A DNA stretch of 21,150 bases from Bacteroidales bacterium UBA1195 (GTDB taxonomy: Bacteria > Bacteroidota > Bacteroidia > Bacteroidales > WCHB1-69): contig DBYD01000021.1 of assembly GCA_002309855.1 (NCBI GenBank), forward strand, positions 1-21,150, written 5' to 3'. The position numbers were made by a program, and so were the translations under genes. The stretch's first letter is position 1; each line of letters opens with the position of its first letter. Positions 5,395 to 13,214 of this stretch are shown piece by piece. The notes under the pieces were generated by a model that searched no databases, was not told the DNA's origin, and worked only from the letters and a program-made list of their open reading frames with translations.

Positions 5395-7155
5395 ATGCTA
5401 AGGAAAATATTATATACAGTGTGTTTGTCCGTGGGGCTGCTGTTTGCGGCGGAGCCTGTTTCAGGCGGTGTCCCTTGGGGAAACCCATGCGAGAAAATGC
5501 TGAAGCGTAACGCCAAAAAGCTGCAGCAGGTCTCCGTGCAGCTGCAGCGGACGGTGCCGGAGCGCTTTGACACCATTCTGCCCTTGTTCAATTACGCCTT
5601 CAGCGACACCTCTGTCCGGGTATCGTCTCTCCTGGCCGAAGTTCAGACGGAACTGTCAGTGTGGGAGGGAAGCACCTCATCATGTGCCGACAGGGCATGT
5701 CTGATGCTGGCGGAAAGCTATTTTTACCAGTGCGATTACGACAATGTTCGCAAATATCTCCATTTGTTGCGGCAGCGTCATACGGATTCCGCCATGGCCG
5801 CCAATGCGGAACTGCTGCTGCTGCGCACCGCCGTCGCCGATGCGCGCTGGGATGAGGCGGAACAACTGCTGGAACGTCATTCATACAAAGTGTCCCAAAC
5901 TGTCAAAGGGACGGCAGATGAGTGTCTGTTTGCTTTATATCGTGCAGATTATCTGTTACATATTCTCAATAATCCGATCGAAAAGCTTGCTGTGCTGGAC
6001 ACCTTGGAGGCTTTTGCCGCCCTTTCGGACACCATGCGTTGCCGGATCGCCTTTATCAGGGGGCAGTTGCTGCGCGGGCTTGACCGGAACCGCGATGCGT
6101 GCCGCAGTTTCAATGAAGTGCTGGGGCATTGCGCAAATGGGGCGATGTATGCCTATGCGTTTGTTTACAGGGATGCATGTCTGGCGCAGATAGCCGCCAA
6201 TATACGGGATTCCATTGATGCGGAGGCGGTGCGGATGGCAAATCGGATTCCATTTGAACCGACCATGGTGGAGAGCTGCCATGACAGCGATTTCATCTAT
6301 GCTCTCTATCCCTATTATTTCCAGGATATGGCCTCCCGTTTTTTTCTGGATGAGGCGGGCGATGTGACGGGAAACGATTCCGGAGAGGATACGCTTGATT
6401 TGGAAAATGCCTGGTACGATGACAACGACACCACCGGAATTTCCCCGGAGATGCTCTCCATGGTGTTTGAGAACTGGGATTCGGTTTCCATACATATCCC
6501 TAAGGCTGATTTCAGCCATCTGGAGGATACAATTTACCTGCCTCTGGTGGATTCGAATTACAGGATGCCTCCTTTTACGGAGGTTACGTCCGAATTCGGC
6601 TGGCGTCGCTACCGGTACCATTACGGTGTGGACACCAAAAACCGGACGGGAGACAGCATTCATTGCATTTTTGACGGTTATGTGCGGATTGCCAAACGCA
6701 GCAGGACTTACGGCAACGTTGTCGTGGTCAGGCACCTGAACGGATTGGAGACTTTTTATGCGCATTGCTCGAAACTTTTGGTCACCCAGAACCAGGAGGT
6801 TAGGGCTGGAGATCTGCTCGCGCTGGTGGGCAGCACCGGCCGCTCCACCGGACCACACCTGCATTTTGAGGTGCGTTACAAGGGTGTTCCCTTCAATCCC
6901 CGTCACATGATTGATTTTGATTCAAACCGTTTGCGGAGTGACACACTAAAAATCACCCGTGAGACGTTTAACTATCTGAAACCTTACGGCAGGTCCGCCA
7001 CCGCTTCGTCAGGGGCTGTCTATTACAAGGTCCGTCCGGGTGACACCTTGTCCCAGATTGCCCGCAGAAACCGCACTACTGTGGCTGCCATCAAGCGGTT
7101 GAACGGATTGCGTTCCGATTTTATTCGTGACGGACAGCGGTTGAGGGTTCGCTAA
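5395..7155 (+). CDS. Periplasmic M23 metallopeptidase with N-terminal helical region and C-terminal LysM
   Basis: A 586-residue exported protein likely to cleave peptidoglycan cross-links. The N terminus MLRKILYTVCLSVGLLFAA is a signal peptide. Residues about 90-290 are helical with TPR-like segments (for example ADARWDEAEQLLERH), followed by an acidic linker (DDNDTTG). The LytM/M23 domain spans about 390-510 with an intact zinc site: His409 and Asp413 in HYGVD, His457 in YAHCS, and His488/His490 in PHLHFE. A LysM repeat (543-586, YYKVRPGDTLSQIARR) provides glycan binding at the C terminus. The ATG at 5395 directly precedes the signal peptide; a TTG 105 bases upstream lies in the promoter. 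The gene ends 5 bases before porU, so they probably share a transcript. Confidence 0.92.
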   Translation: MLRKILYTVCLSVGLLFAAEPVSGGVPWGNPCEKMLKRNAKKLQQVSVQLQRTVPERFDTILPLFNYAFSDTSVRVSSLLAEVQTELSVWEGSTSSCADRACLMLAESYFYQCDYDNVRKYLHLLRQRHTDSAMAANAELLLLRTAVADARWDEAEQLLERHSYKVSQTVKGTADECLFALYRADYLLHILNNPIEKLAVLDTLEAFAALSDTMRCRIAFIRGQLLRGLDRNRDACRSFNEVLGHCANGAMYAYAFVYRDACLAQIAANIRDSIDAEAVRMANRIPFEPTMVESCHDSDFIYALYPYYFQDMASRFFLDEAGDVTGNDSGEDTLDLENAWYDDNDTTGISPEMLSMVFENWDSVSIHIPKADFSHLEDTIYLPLVDSNYRMPPFTEVTSEFGWRRYRYHYGVDTKNRTGDSIHCIFDGYVRIAKRSRTYGNVVVVRHLNGLETFYAHCSKLLVTQNQEVRAGDLLALVGSTGRSTGPHLHFEVRYKGVPFNPRHMIDFDSNRLRSDTLKITRETFNYLKPYGRSATASSGAVYYKVRPGDTLSQIARRNRTTVAAIKRLNGLRSDFIRDGQRLRVR

Positions 7156-7160
7156 AAACA

Positions 7161-10100
7161 ATGGTTATGGACAGAATATCAAAACATCGGATAGGATGGT
7201 GCGGATTTTTCCTCTGGATCTGCATGACAGTTTCCGGCCAGCAATGGACAAAAGAGGTGGATCTGACGGCTTGGCGAATCTGCACCGAGGAGCTGTCGTC
7301 CGGTGCTGTGCGTTCGTATCTTTGGTTTGACGGCGCTTTTTTGGAGTCGTGCGGTGGCCGGTTGCTGCCGGTATGGCACATGCAGACTCCGCGCGGTGCG
7401 GATGAAAGTGTCCGTGTTCGGCTTGCCGGCTTGCATTGGCAGCCTCTGACAGAGGATGAGCGGACTGTGTTGCCGCTTTCCTATATAGACACCCTTGACG
7501 GCAACTGTCGGGTGCAGGAGGTGGTGACCCGAAAAAAAACATTGGCGGAGGTGTCTGTGGTGCCTTTCCGCCGGCATGAGGGCCGTTATGAGAAATTGGT
7601 TTCGTTCAGATTGGAGGGTGAGCCTGTTGTATTGCCGGCCATACGGCAGTTCGCGCAGAAGCAATATGCGGCCCATTCCGTACTGTCATCTGGCGAAGTC
7701 TACAAGGTGGCGTTGCAGAAAACAGGCATCTACAAGCTGACTTACCAACAGCTGGAGGCAATGGGGGTTCCCATGCAGGCTCTAAACATCCGGAGCATAT
7801 CCATTTACGGTAACGGCGGGTACCAGTTGCCCGAGGCCACGCAGGAACCGGTGCCTGACGATTTGCAGGAGGTGGCCGCCAAAGTGGTGGATGCGGACGG
7901 GGACGGCTTGTTCGATCCGGAGGATTACCTGCTCTTCTATGCACGTGGCATTGTGGAGTGGAAGGGAGAGTCCGCCACCCTTTTTTCCCATACATTTAAT
8001 ATTTATTCGGATTATGCCTACTATTTTGTCAAAATCCGCCAGGCACCGACCAGGACGGTTACTACCATCCCTTCTGTAAGCACTGCGCCGACCCACACGG
8101 AGGATTCCTACCGCTACCATGATTTGCTGGAGGAGGATCTGATAAGCCCTACAGGCATAGGCCGGTTATGGTTTAAGGATGCCTTTGACGCAACAACCAG
8201 CCGGAATTACAGTTTCTCACTGCCGGCGTTGGCGGCAGGCTCTCAGGTGACGGTGCGCCTTTGTCTGGCCGTTTCCTCCCCTTCGTATGCCTCCTATTTT
8301 TCATATAAGGCCGATGGCGGACGAATGGAGACCTTCAATTTTCCCGCCAGTAGCGGGCAGGTGAAGACGGTACTGTATGCTTTTACCCCCTCCTCATCCT
8401 CCTTTTCCATGACATTGGAATACAGCAAACCCTCCAACACCTCGAAAGGTTGGCTGGACTATATGGAGGTGTTGGCCGACTGCAAACTCCGGCAGTCTGC
8501 CTCCCAGTTTGGCTTCCGTTGTCCTGCTTCTGTCGGAACGGGGAATGTTACGGAATATCGGTTGGAGACTCTGGGGCATTCCCCCCAGGTGTGGGATGTG
8601 ACCGATCCTTTCCAATGCAAGGAGGTGCAGACGACCGACAACGGGGATGGCACGGTTTCGTTCAGGCTTCCTTCTGACCGGTTGCATGAGTTCGTCTCGT
8701 TTTACGGTTCGGATCTTTACAATGTCATTCCGGTGGGTGCGGTTCCGCAGCAGGATCTGCATGCCATGGGGGCATCTGATCTGGTGGTGGTGACCCATCC
8801 GGCTTTCCTTTCTGAAGCGGAGCAACTGGCCGCTTTCCGCCGCAGCAATGACGGAATGCGGGTGGCGGTAGTGACTACAAGCCAGATTTATAACGAGTTC
8901 GGAAGCGGTGCTCAGGACATTTCCGCCATCCGGAACTTCATGCGTATGCTCTATGACCGCCATCCTTCCGATCCGCCCAAAAACTTGCTGCTGTTCGGAA
9001 AGGTGTCTTATGATTTCCGCAACAGGTTGGGTGTCGGTTCCTGCTATATTCCAAATTACCAGGAATCTTCCGTGTTTGATGAAGATGGATGCCTCTCCAC
9101 GGACGATTTCTTTGTGAAGCTGGATGACAATGAAGGGAACAACAATAGCGGGTCCATGGATGCCGGCGTCGGACGTATTCCGGCCAGCACGTCCGCACAG
9201 GCGGCCATTGCGGTGCGGAAGCTGAAGCAGTATGCCGACATGGAACTGTTGGGGGGAACTTCCGCCAATGCGGTCCCTAATCTGGCGGATTGGCGTAACA
9301 TTCTGTCCTTCTGTGCGGATGATGATGCGGATGAAATGGGGCATTTGCTCAACGCGGACAACATTGCACGGTATGTCACCGGAAATTTCCCGGTCTATAA
9401 CGTGGAAAAGATCTATTTGGATGCCTATAAGAAGGTCTCCACTTCACAGGGCCAGCGCTTTCCGGAAGCTACGGAGGCCTTGAACCAGCGGGTGAACAAA
9501 GGCTGTTTGTGGCTTACCTACATGGGGCATGGGGGAGATAATGGCTGGGCTCATGAGCGTTTTCTGAAACGTTCGGACATCAATGGTTGGAGCAACCGGT
9601 ACAATCTTCCATTTTTCTATGCGGGTTCATGTTCGTTTGGCGCGTATGACAGGCTAAGTTCCTTTTCGCCTTCTGAGGAGATGTTCTTCAAGGGGGACGG
9701 TGGAGCCATCGGTGTGATTTCGGCCTCCCGAAGCTCTTATGGGGGCACCAATGAGTCTTTCGGTCTCTATTTGTTCCGTAACGCATTGTGGGAGGATAGC
9801 CTCGGTAACCATCTGACCATGGGGGAGGTGTTCGCGAATGCGAAAAACAGTTGCGGGATGGTGCAGATGTATATCTTTTTCGGAGACCCTTCCATGACGT
9901 TGGCGTTCCCGAAGCGGAAAGTGCGGACGGATAGCGTGAACGGTTTTTCCGAAGTGTTACGGGATACTCTGCAGGCATTGTCTTATGTGACCGTCAGCGG
10001 TCATGTCTGTGGAAGTGACGGGCTGGTTGACCCGCAATTCAACGGGTATCTCTACCCGACCATCTACGACAAGTCCGCCACCGTCAAAACACTTCTGAAC

Positions 10101-10985
10101 AATAGCAACAGCGTGGAGCGGGAGTTCGCGTTGCAGAAAAACATCTTGTACAAAGGGAAGGTTTCGGTGGTGAACGGCTTTTTCCGGTTCGGGTTCCTGC
10201 TGCCGAAGGACATCAATTATGAATTTGGCTTTGGTAAAATCAGCTATTATGCCCAGGGTGTCCGTTCGGATGCCAATGGTTTTGATTCTGTCCTGATAGG
10301 AGGAGTGTGTGATACGCTGATTTCGGATAACAGCGGTCCTGAAATCCGTCTGTACCTGAATGACGAATCGTTTGTCAGCGGTGGGACGGTAGGCAACCGT
10401 CCGACCCTGTTGGCTGAAATCAGCGATGACAACGGGGTAAATACGGCTGGCATCGGCATTGGTCACGATATTGTGGCTGTGATGGATGGTGATGAGGGAA
10501 ACCGGATTATACTGAATGATTATTACGAGTGTGCGGAAAACAGCAGCCTGGCAGGCACCATCCGCTATCTGCTTTCCGATTTGTCGGAGGGGGAGCACAC
10601 GCTGGCATTGCGGGCATGGGATGTGCTGAACAACCGCAGTGAAGCCACCATCCGGTTCAATGTGGCGAACCAGGAGAATCTGGTGCTTGACCATTTGTTG
10701 AACTATCCCAATCCTTTCACCACGCACACCTCTTTTTATTTTGAACATAACCAGGTCAACAAGGCTTTGGAGGTGCGTATCCAGGTGTTCACGGTTTCCG
10801 GAAAGCTGGTCCGTACCCTGTTGCATACGGAATTTGCCGAATCGTTCCGCTGCGGTCCCATTGAATGGGACGGTCGGGATGATTTCGGAGGCCGGACAGC
10901 CAAAGGCACCTACCTCTATAAAATCATTGTGCGAACGGACGATGGAAAGTCTCAGGAACAGGTTGGAAAGCTGGTAATTCTTTAA
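7161..10985 (+). CDS. porU: Type IX secretion system sortase PorU (C25 peptidase family)
   Basis: A 1274-residue cell-surface protein. In the type IX secretion system PorU is the gingipain-like sortase that removes the C-terminal signal domain of cargo and attaches cargo to A-LPS, working with PorV, PorQ and PorZ. A signal peptide covers about residues 10-26 (IGWCGFFLWICMTVSG). A beta-rich N-terminal domain follows. The caspase-like C25 domain carries the catalytic dyad: His790 in YMGHGGDNGW and Cys824 in YAGSCSFGAYD. The C terminus has a FlgD/type IX C-terminal-like fold (NYPNPFTTHTSF, then GKGTYLYKI-like AKGTYLYKI). ATGs at 7161 and 7167 are both possible starts. The neighbour porV, as in P. 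gingivalis PG26-PG27, supports the assignment strongly. Confidence 0.95.
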   Translation: MVMDRISKHRIGWCGFFLWICMTVSGQQWTKEVDLTAWRICTEELSSGAVRSYLWFDGAFLESCGGRLLPVWHMQTPRGADESVRVRLAGLHWQPLTEDERTVLPLSYIDTLDGNCRVQEVVTRKKTLAEVSVVPFRRHEGRYEKLVSFRLEGEPVVLPAIRQFAQKQYAAHSVLSSGEVYKVALQKTGIYKLTYQQLEAMGVPMQALNIRSISIYGNGGYQLPEATQEPVPDDLQEVAAKVVDADGDGLFDPEDYLLFYARGIVEWKGESATLFSHTFNIYSDYAYYFVKIRQAPTRTVTTIPSVSTAPTHTEDSYRYHDLLEEDLISPTGIGRLWFKDAFDATTSRNYSFSLPALAAGSQVTVRLCLAVSSPSYASYFSYKADGGRMETFNFPASSGQVKTVLYAFTPSSSSFSMTLEYSKPSNTSKGWLDYMEVLADCKLRQSASQFGFRCPASVGTGNVTEYRLETLGHSPQVWDVTDPFQCKEVQTTDNGDGTVSFRLPSDRLHEFVSFYGSDLYNVIPVGAVPQQDLHAMGASDLVVVTHPAFLSEAEQLAAFRRSNDGMRVAVVTTSQIYNEFGSGAQDISAIRNFMRMLYDRHPSDPPKNLLLFGKVSYDFRNRLGVGSCYIPNYQESSVFDEDGCLSTDDFFVKLDDNEGNNNSGSMDAGVGRIPASTSAQAAIAVRKLKQYADMELLGGTSANAVPNLADWRNILSFCADDDADEMGHLLNADNIARYVTGNFPVYNVEKIYLDAYKKVSTSQGQRFPEATEALNQRVNKGCLWLTYMGHGGDNGWAHERFLKRSDINGWSNRYNLPFFYAGSCSFGAYDRLSSFSPSEEMFFKGDGGAIGVISASRSSYGGTNESFGLYLFRNALWEDSLGNHLTMGEVFANAKNSCGMVQMYIFFGDPSMTLAFPKRKVRTDSVNGFSEVLRDTLQALSYVTVSGHVCGSDGLVDPQFNGYLYPTIYDKSATVKTLLNNSNSVEREFALQKNILYKGKVSVVNGFFRFGFLLPKDINYEFGFGKISYYAQGVRSDANGFDSVLIGGVCDTLISDNSGPEIRLYLNDESFVSGGTVGNRPTLLAEISDDNGVNTAGIGIGHDIVAVMDGDEGNRIILNDYYECAENSSLAGTIRYLLSDLSEGEHTLALRAWDVLNNRSEATIRFNVANQENLVLDHLLNYPNPFTTHTSFYFEHNQVNKALEVRIQVFTVSGKLVRTLLHTEFAESFRCGPIEWDGRDDFGGRTAKGTYLYKIIVRTDDGKSQEQVGKLVIL

Positions 10986-11012
10986 ATTGAAAAAAAAATG
11001 TCAAATTACATA

Positions 11013-11040
11013 TTTCATAAGCATAAATTATATACTTTTG
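11013..11040 (+). promoter_or_regulatory. Promoter of the porV operon
   Basis: TACTTTTG (11033-11040) is an exact TAnnTTTG match with a possible TTTC -33 box at 11013-11016 and a 16-base spacer. The predicted leader to the porV ATG is about 110 bases, A/T-rich, with no obvious structure. The promoter means porV and downstream genes can be expressed independently of porU. Confidence 0.5.
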
Positions 11041-11157
11041 CAAGTTCAAATCAGTGGAGTGTCCCCCTATCGGTGTTGTTTGCCGTAAAAGGTTCATCTT
11101 CAAAAATTTGGATATAATATTAGTAAAGGAAACGAGTATAATTCAATTATAATAATT

Positions 11158-12459
11158 ATGGTACAGACACAAATGTTACAGCAATTAAGGCGTTCGGCAG
11201 GGCTTCTCTTGTTATTGGTTGTCCCGTTTTGCATGACATCGGTAACGGCCCAGTCCGGTTATAAAAGTAATGGACAATCCTACAACGGGGATGTGATACG
11301 TCCATTGACAACCGCCGTTTCATTCTTGCAAGTGGGTCCGGATGCCCGTACCGGTGGTATGGGTGAAGTGGGTGCCGCCCTTCCGGATGACATGAACGCA
11401 CAACATTGGAATGCAGCCAAATATGCCTTTTCCAAAAGCAAATTGGGTGTTTCCGCAACTTACAGCCCTTGGTTGGCCGGTTTGGGATTGGGTTTGCAGG
11501 ACATTTATATGGCCTATTTGAGCGGCCATCTGAAACTCTCCTCGCTGGATGCCATTTCCCTCTCCCTGACCTATTTCTCGTTGGGTGAGATGGATATTAC
11601 CGACTACGATGGCAATCCCATTATTGAGGATGTCAAGCCACACGAGTTCGCGTTGGATGCCGCCTATTCACGGAAGTTGACCGACAACTTCTCCATGGCT
11701 GTGACGGGTCGGTTCATCTATTCCAACCTGACCACGGTCAGCAATGTCTCCACCAACACCACCGATTTGAAACCTGGTTTGGCCGGAGCTGCGGACGTGG
11801 CGTTGTTCTATCAGACCGAACTGAAGACAAACAACTTGTACAAGAGTTTGATTGGTGCAGGTTTGACCATTTCCAACATCGGTAACAAGATTTCCTATTC
11901 CACCGATATGGAAAAGGATTTCCTCCCCGCTAATTTCCGGCTGGGTGTGGCCTACACCATGTATGTGGACAAGTTCAACAAACTGACTTTCGAGTTTGAT
12001 GTCAACAAACTGTTGGTGCCGAGCACTGTCATTTACAAGACCGATACGGTGAACGGCAAGGCCACCAAGGTGGTTGATCAGGCTGAAACCATGATTACGG
12101 CCAAGGATCCTCGTGATGTTTCTGTCATCGATGCCTTGTACCGTTCCTGGTTTGACGCTCCCGGTGGCATCAGTGAGGAACTTAAGGAGTATATCCTCAA
12201 TGTTGGTGTGGAATATACCTATAACGACCTGTTCTCCGTCCGTTGCGGTTATTTCAATGAGGCCAAGACCAAAGGTGCGCGCAAATACTTCACTTTTGGT
12301 GCCGGTCTGAAATACAGCATTGTCTACTTTGACGCCTCTTACATTGCGGTGCTTCCGGTGGACGGCTTGTCCGGAACCCATCCTTTGAAGAACACCGTTC
12401 GTTTGAGCCTCTCCTTCGACATCAATGCTCCTGACGCGAAGGCTTCCATCCAACGTTAG
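11158..12459 (+). CDS. porV: Type IX secretion system outer-membrane protein PorV (LptO)
   Basis: A 433-residue FadL-like outer-membrane beta-barrel. PorV shuttles folded cargo from the SprA translocon to the attachment complex, where it partners PorU. The signal peptide is GLLLLLVVPFCMTSVTA. The mature N-terminal plug segment TAVSFLQVGPDARTGGMGEVGAA-type sequence (about residues 50-72) is the hallmark of the PorV/PorQ family. Alternating amphipathic beta strands continue to the end (LSLSFDIN). ATG at 11158 is used; ATG at 11173 would also give a complete signal peptide. porU lies 172 bases upstream and ispF starts 11 bases downstream. Confidence 0.93.
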   Translation: MVQTQMLQQLRRSAGLLLLLVVPFCMTSVTAQSGYKSNGQSYNGDVIRPLTTAVSFLQVGPDARTGGMGEVGAALPDDMNAQHWNAAKYAFSKSKLGVSATYSPWLAGLGLGLQDIYMAYLSGHLKLSSLDAISLSLTYFSLGEMDITDYDGNPIIEDVKPHEFALDAAYSRKLTDNFSMAVTGRFIYSNLTTVSNVSTNTTDLKPGLAGAADVALFYQTELKTNNLYKSLIGAGLTISNIGNKISYSTDMEKDFLPANFRLGVAYTMYVDKFNKLTFEFDVNKLLVPSTVIYKTDTVNGKATKVVDQAETMITAKDPRDVSVIDALYRSWFDAPGGISEELKEYILNVGVEYTYNDLFSVRCGYFNEAKTKGARKYFTFGAGLKYSIVYFDASYIAVLPVDGLSGTHPLKNTVRLSLSFDINAPDAKASIQR

Positions 12460-12470
12460 TAGGGAATGGA

Positions 12471-12950
12471 ATGAAAATCAGGGTCGGCTTCGGTTTTGAC
12501 ACCCATCGTCTGGCGGAAGACAGGCCTTTGATTTTAGGTGGAGTACATATAGCATCAGCATCGGGATGTGTAGGACATTCCGATGCTGATGTTCTTATAC
12601 ACGCCATCTGTGATGCCCTGCTCGGCGCACTCAACCTGCGTGACATCGGATACCATTTTCCGGATACCGACCCGAAATACGCCGGTGCCGACAGCACAAT
12701 CCTGTTGCGCGAATGCTGCCGGATGGTGCGGGAAAAGGGTTGGGATATAGCCAATGCGGACACCACAATTGTAATTCAGAAACCCAAGATCAATCCGCAC
12801 ATCCCGGCCATGCAGCAAAGGCTGGCAGAGGTTATGGGCATTTCCCCGTCCGATGTGAGCATAAAGGCCAAAACCTCCGAAAACATCGGCTTTATCGGTC
12901 GTGGCGAGGGCGTGTCGGCCTATGCGGTCTGTCTGGTAACCCAAATGTAA
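12471..12950 (+). CDS. ispF: 2-C-methyl-D-erythritol 2,4-cyclodiphosphate synthase
   Basis: A 159-residue cytosolic enzyme of the non-mevalonate isoprenoid pathway that cyclises CDP-ME 2-phosphate to MEcPP and releases CMP. The divalent metal ligands are present: Asp10 and His12 in FDTHR, and His44 in DADVLIH. The C-terminal KAKTSENIGFIGRGEG-type segment matches the conserved CDP-binding and trimer-interface region. Length is normal. Residues 28-35 (ASASGCVG) differ from the usual E-K-G-L-L-G-type sequence and are encoded by one arm of an inverted repeat. porV ends 11 bases upstream and the next gene starts 12 bases downstream. The porV-ispF pairing recalls P. gingivalis. Confidence 0.96.
   Translation: MKIRVGFGFDTHRLAEDRPLILGGVHIASASGCVGHSDADVLIHAICDALLGALNLRDIGYHFPDTDPKYAGADSTILLRECCRMVREKGWDIANADTTIVIQKPKINPHIPAMQQRLAEVMGISPSDVSIKAKTSENIGFIGRGEGVSAYAVCLVTQM
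12551..12593 (+). repeat. Inverted repeat inside ispF
   Basis: An 18-base arm (12551-12568) and an 18-base arm (12576-12593) pair along their full length with a 7-base loop TGTAGGA; two of the eighteen pairs are G-T. The core arms read CATCAGCATCGGGATG and CATTCCGATGCTGATG. The right arm encodes the conserved HSDADV metal-site segment. Confidence 0.9.
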
Positions 12951-12962
12951 AATAGTCGTAAT

Positions 12963-13214
12963 ATGTTATTTGTTAAAATACCCGAAAGGGAGCATCGCAA
13001 GTTCAACTATCAGCCCCGCTATTACCGTCCGGCTACGCAGGATGGAGATACTGAAGGATTAAGCGAGGAGGAGCGCAAGGCGCAGGAGATGCGGAACCGT
13101 ATCCATCAGGGTTTGGAACAGCAGAAAAAGCACCAGCGGGTTCCATTGAACCGATTGTGGATATTTGCCTTAATCCTGTTTCTGCTTTTGTTGGTCATGT
13201 CCAGATTGCCATGA
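12963..13214 (+). CDS. Small single-pass membrane protein, function unknown
   Basis: An 83-residue protein I do not recognise as a named family. It has a soluble N-terminal part rich in Arg, Tyr and Pro (residues 1-30), a charged probable helix at 34-58 (SEEERKAQEMRNRIHQGLEQ), and a hydrophobic helix at about 64-80 (LWIFALILFLLLLVMS) followed by only three residues. It would be a tail-anchored protein with its bulk in the cytoplasm. It starts 12 bases after ispF, and its stop overlaps the mutL start as ATGA, so it is a real member of the operon. Codon use matches its neighbours. A link to MutL function is not shown by the sequence. Confidence 0.8.
   Translation: MLFVKIPEREHRKFNYQPRYYRPATQDGDTEGLSEEERKAQEMRNRIHQGLEQQKKHQRVPLNRLWIFALILFLLLLVMSRLP

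Noticed and set aside
5956..6906. Minus-strand open frame of 316 codons
   Set aside because: It is a shadow of the M23 peptidase gene, whose catalytic motifs are intact on the plus strand.
8394..9344. Minus-strand open frame of 316 codons
   Set aside because: It is antisense inside porU with no recognisable protein features.
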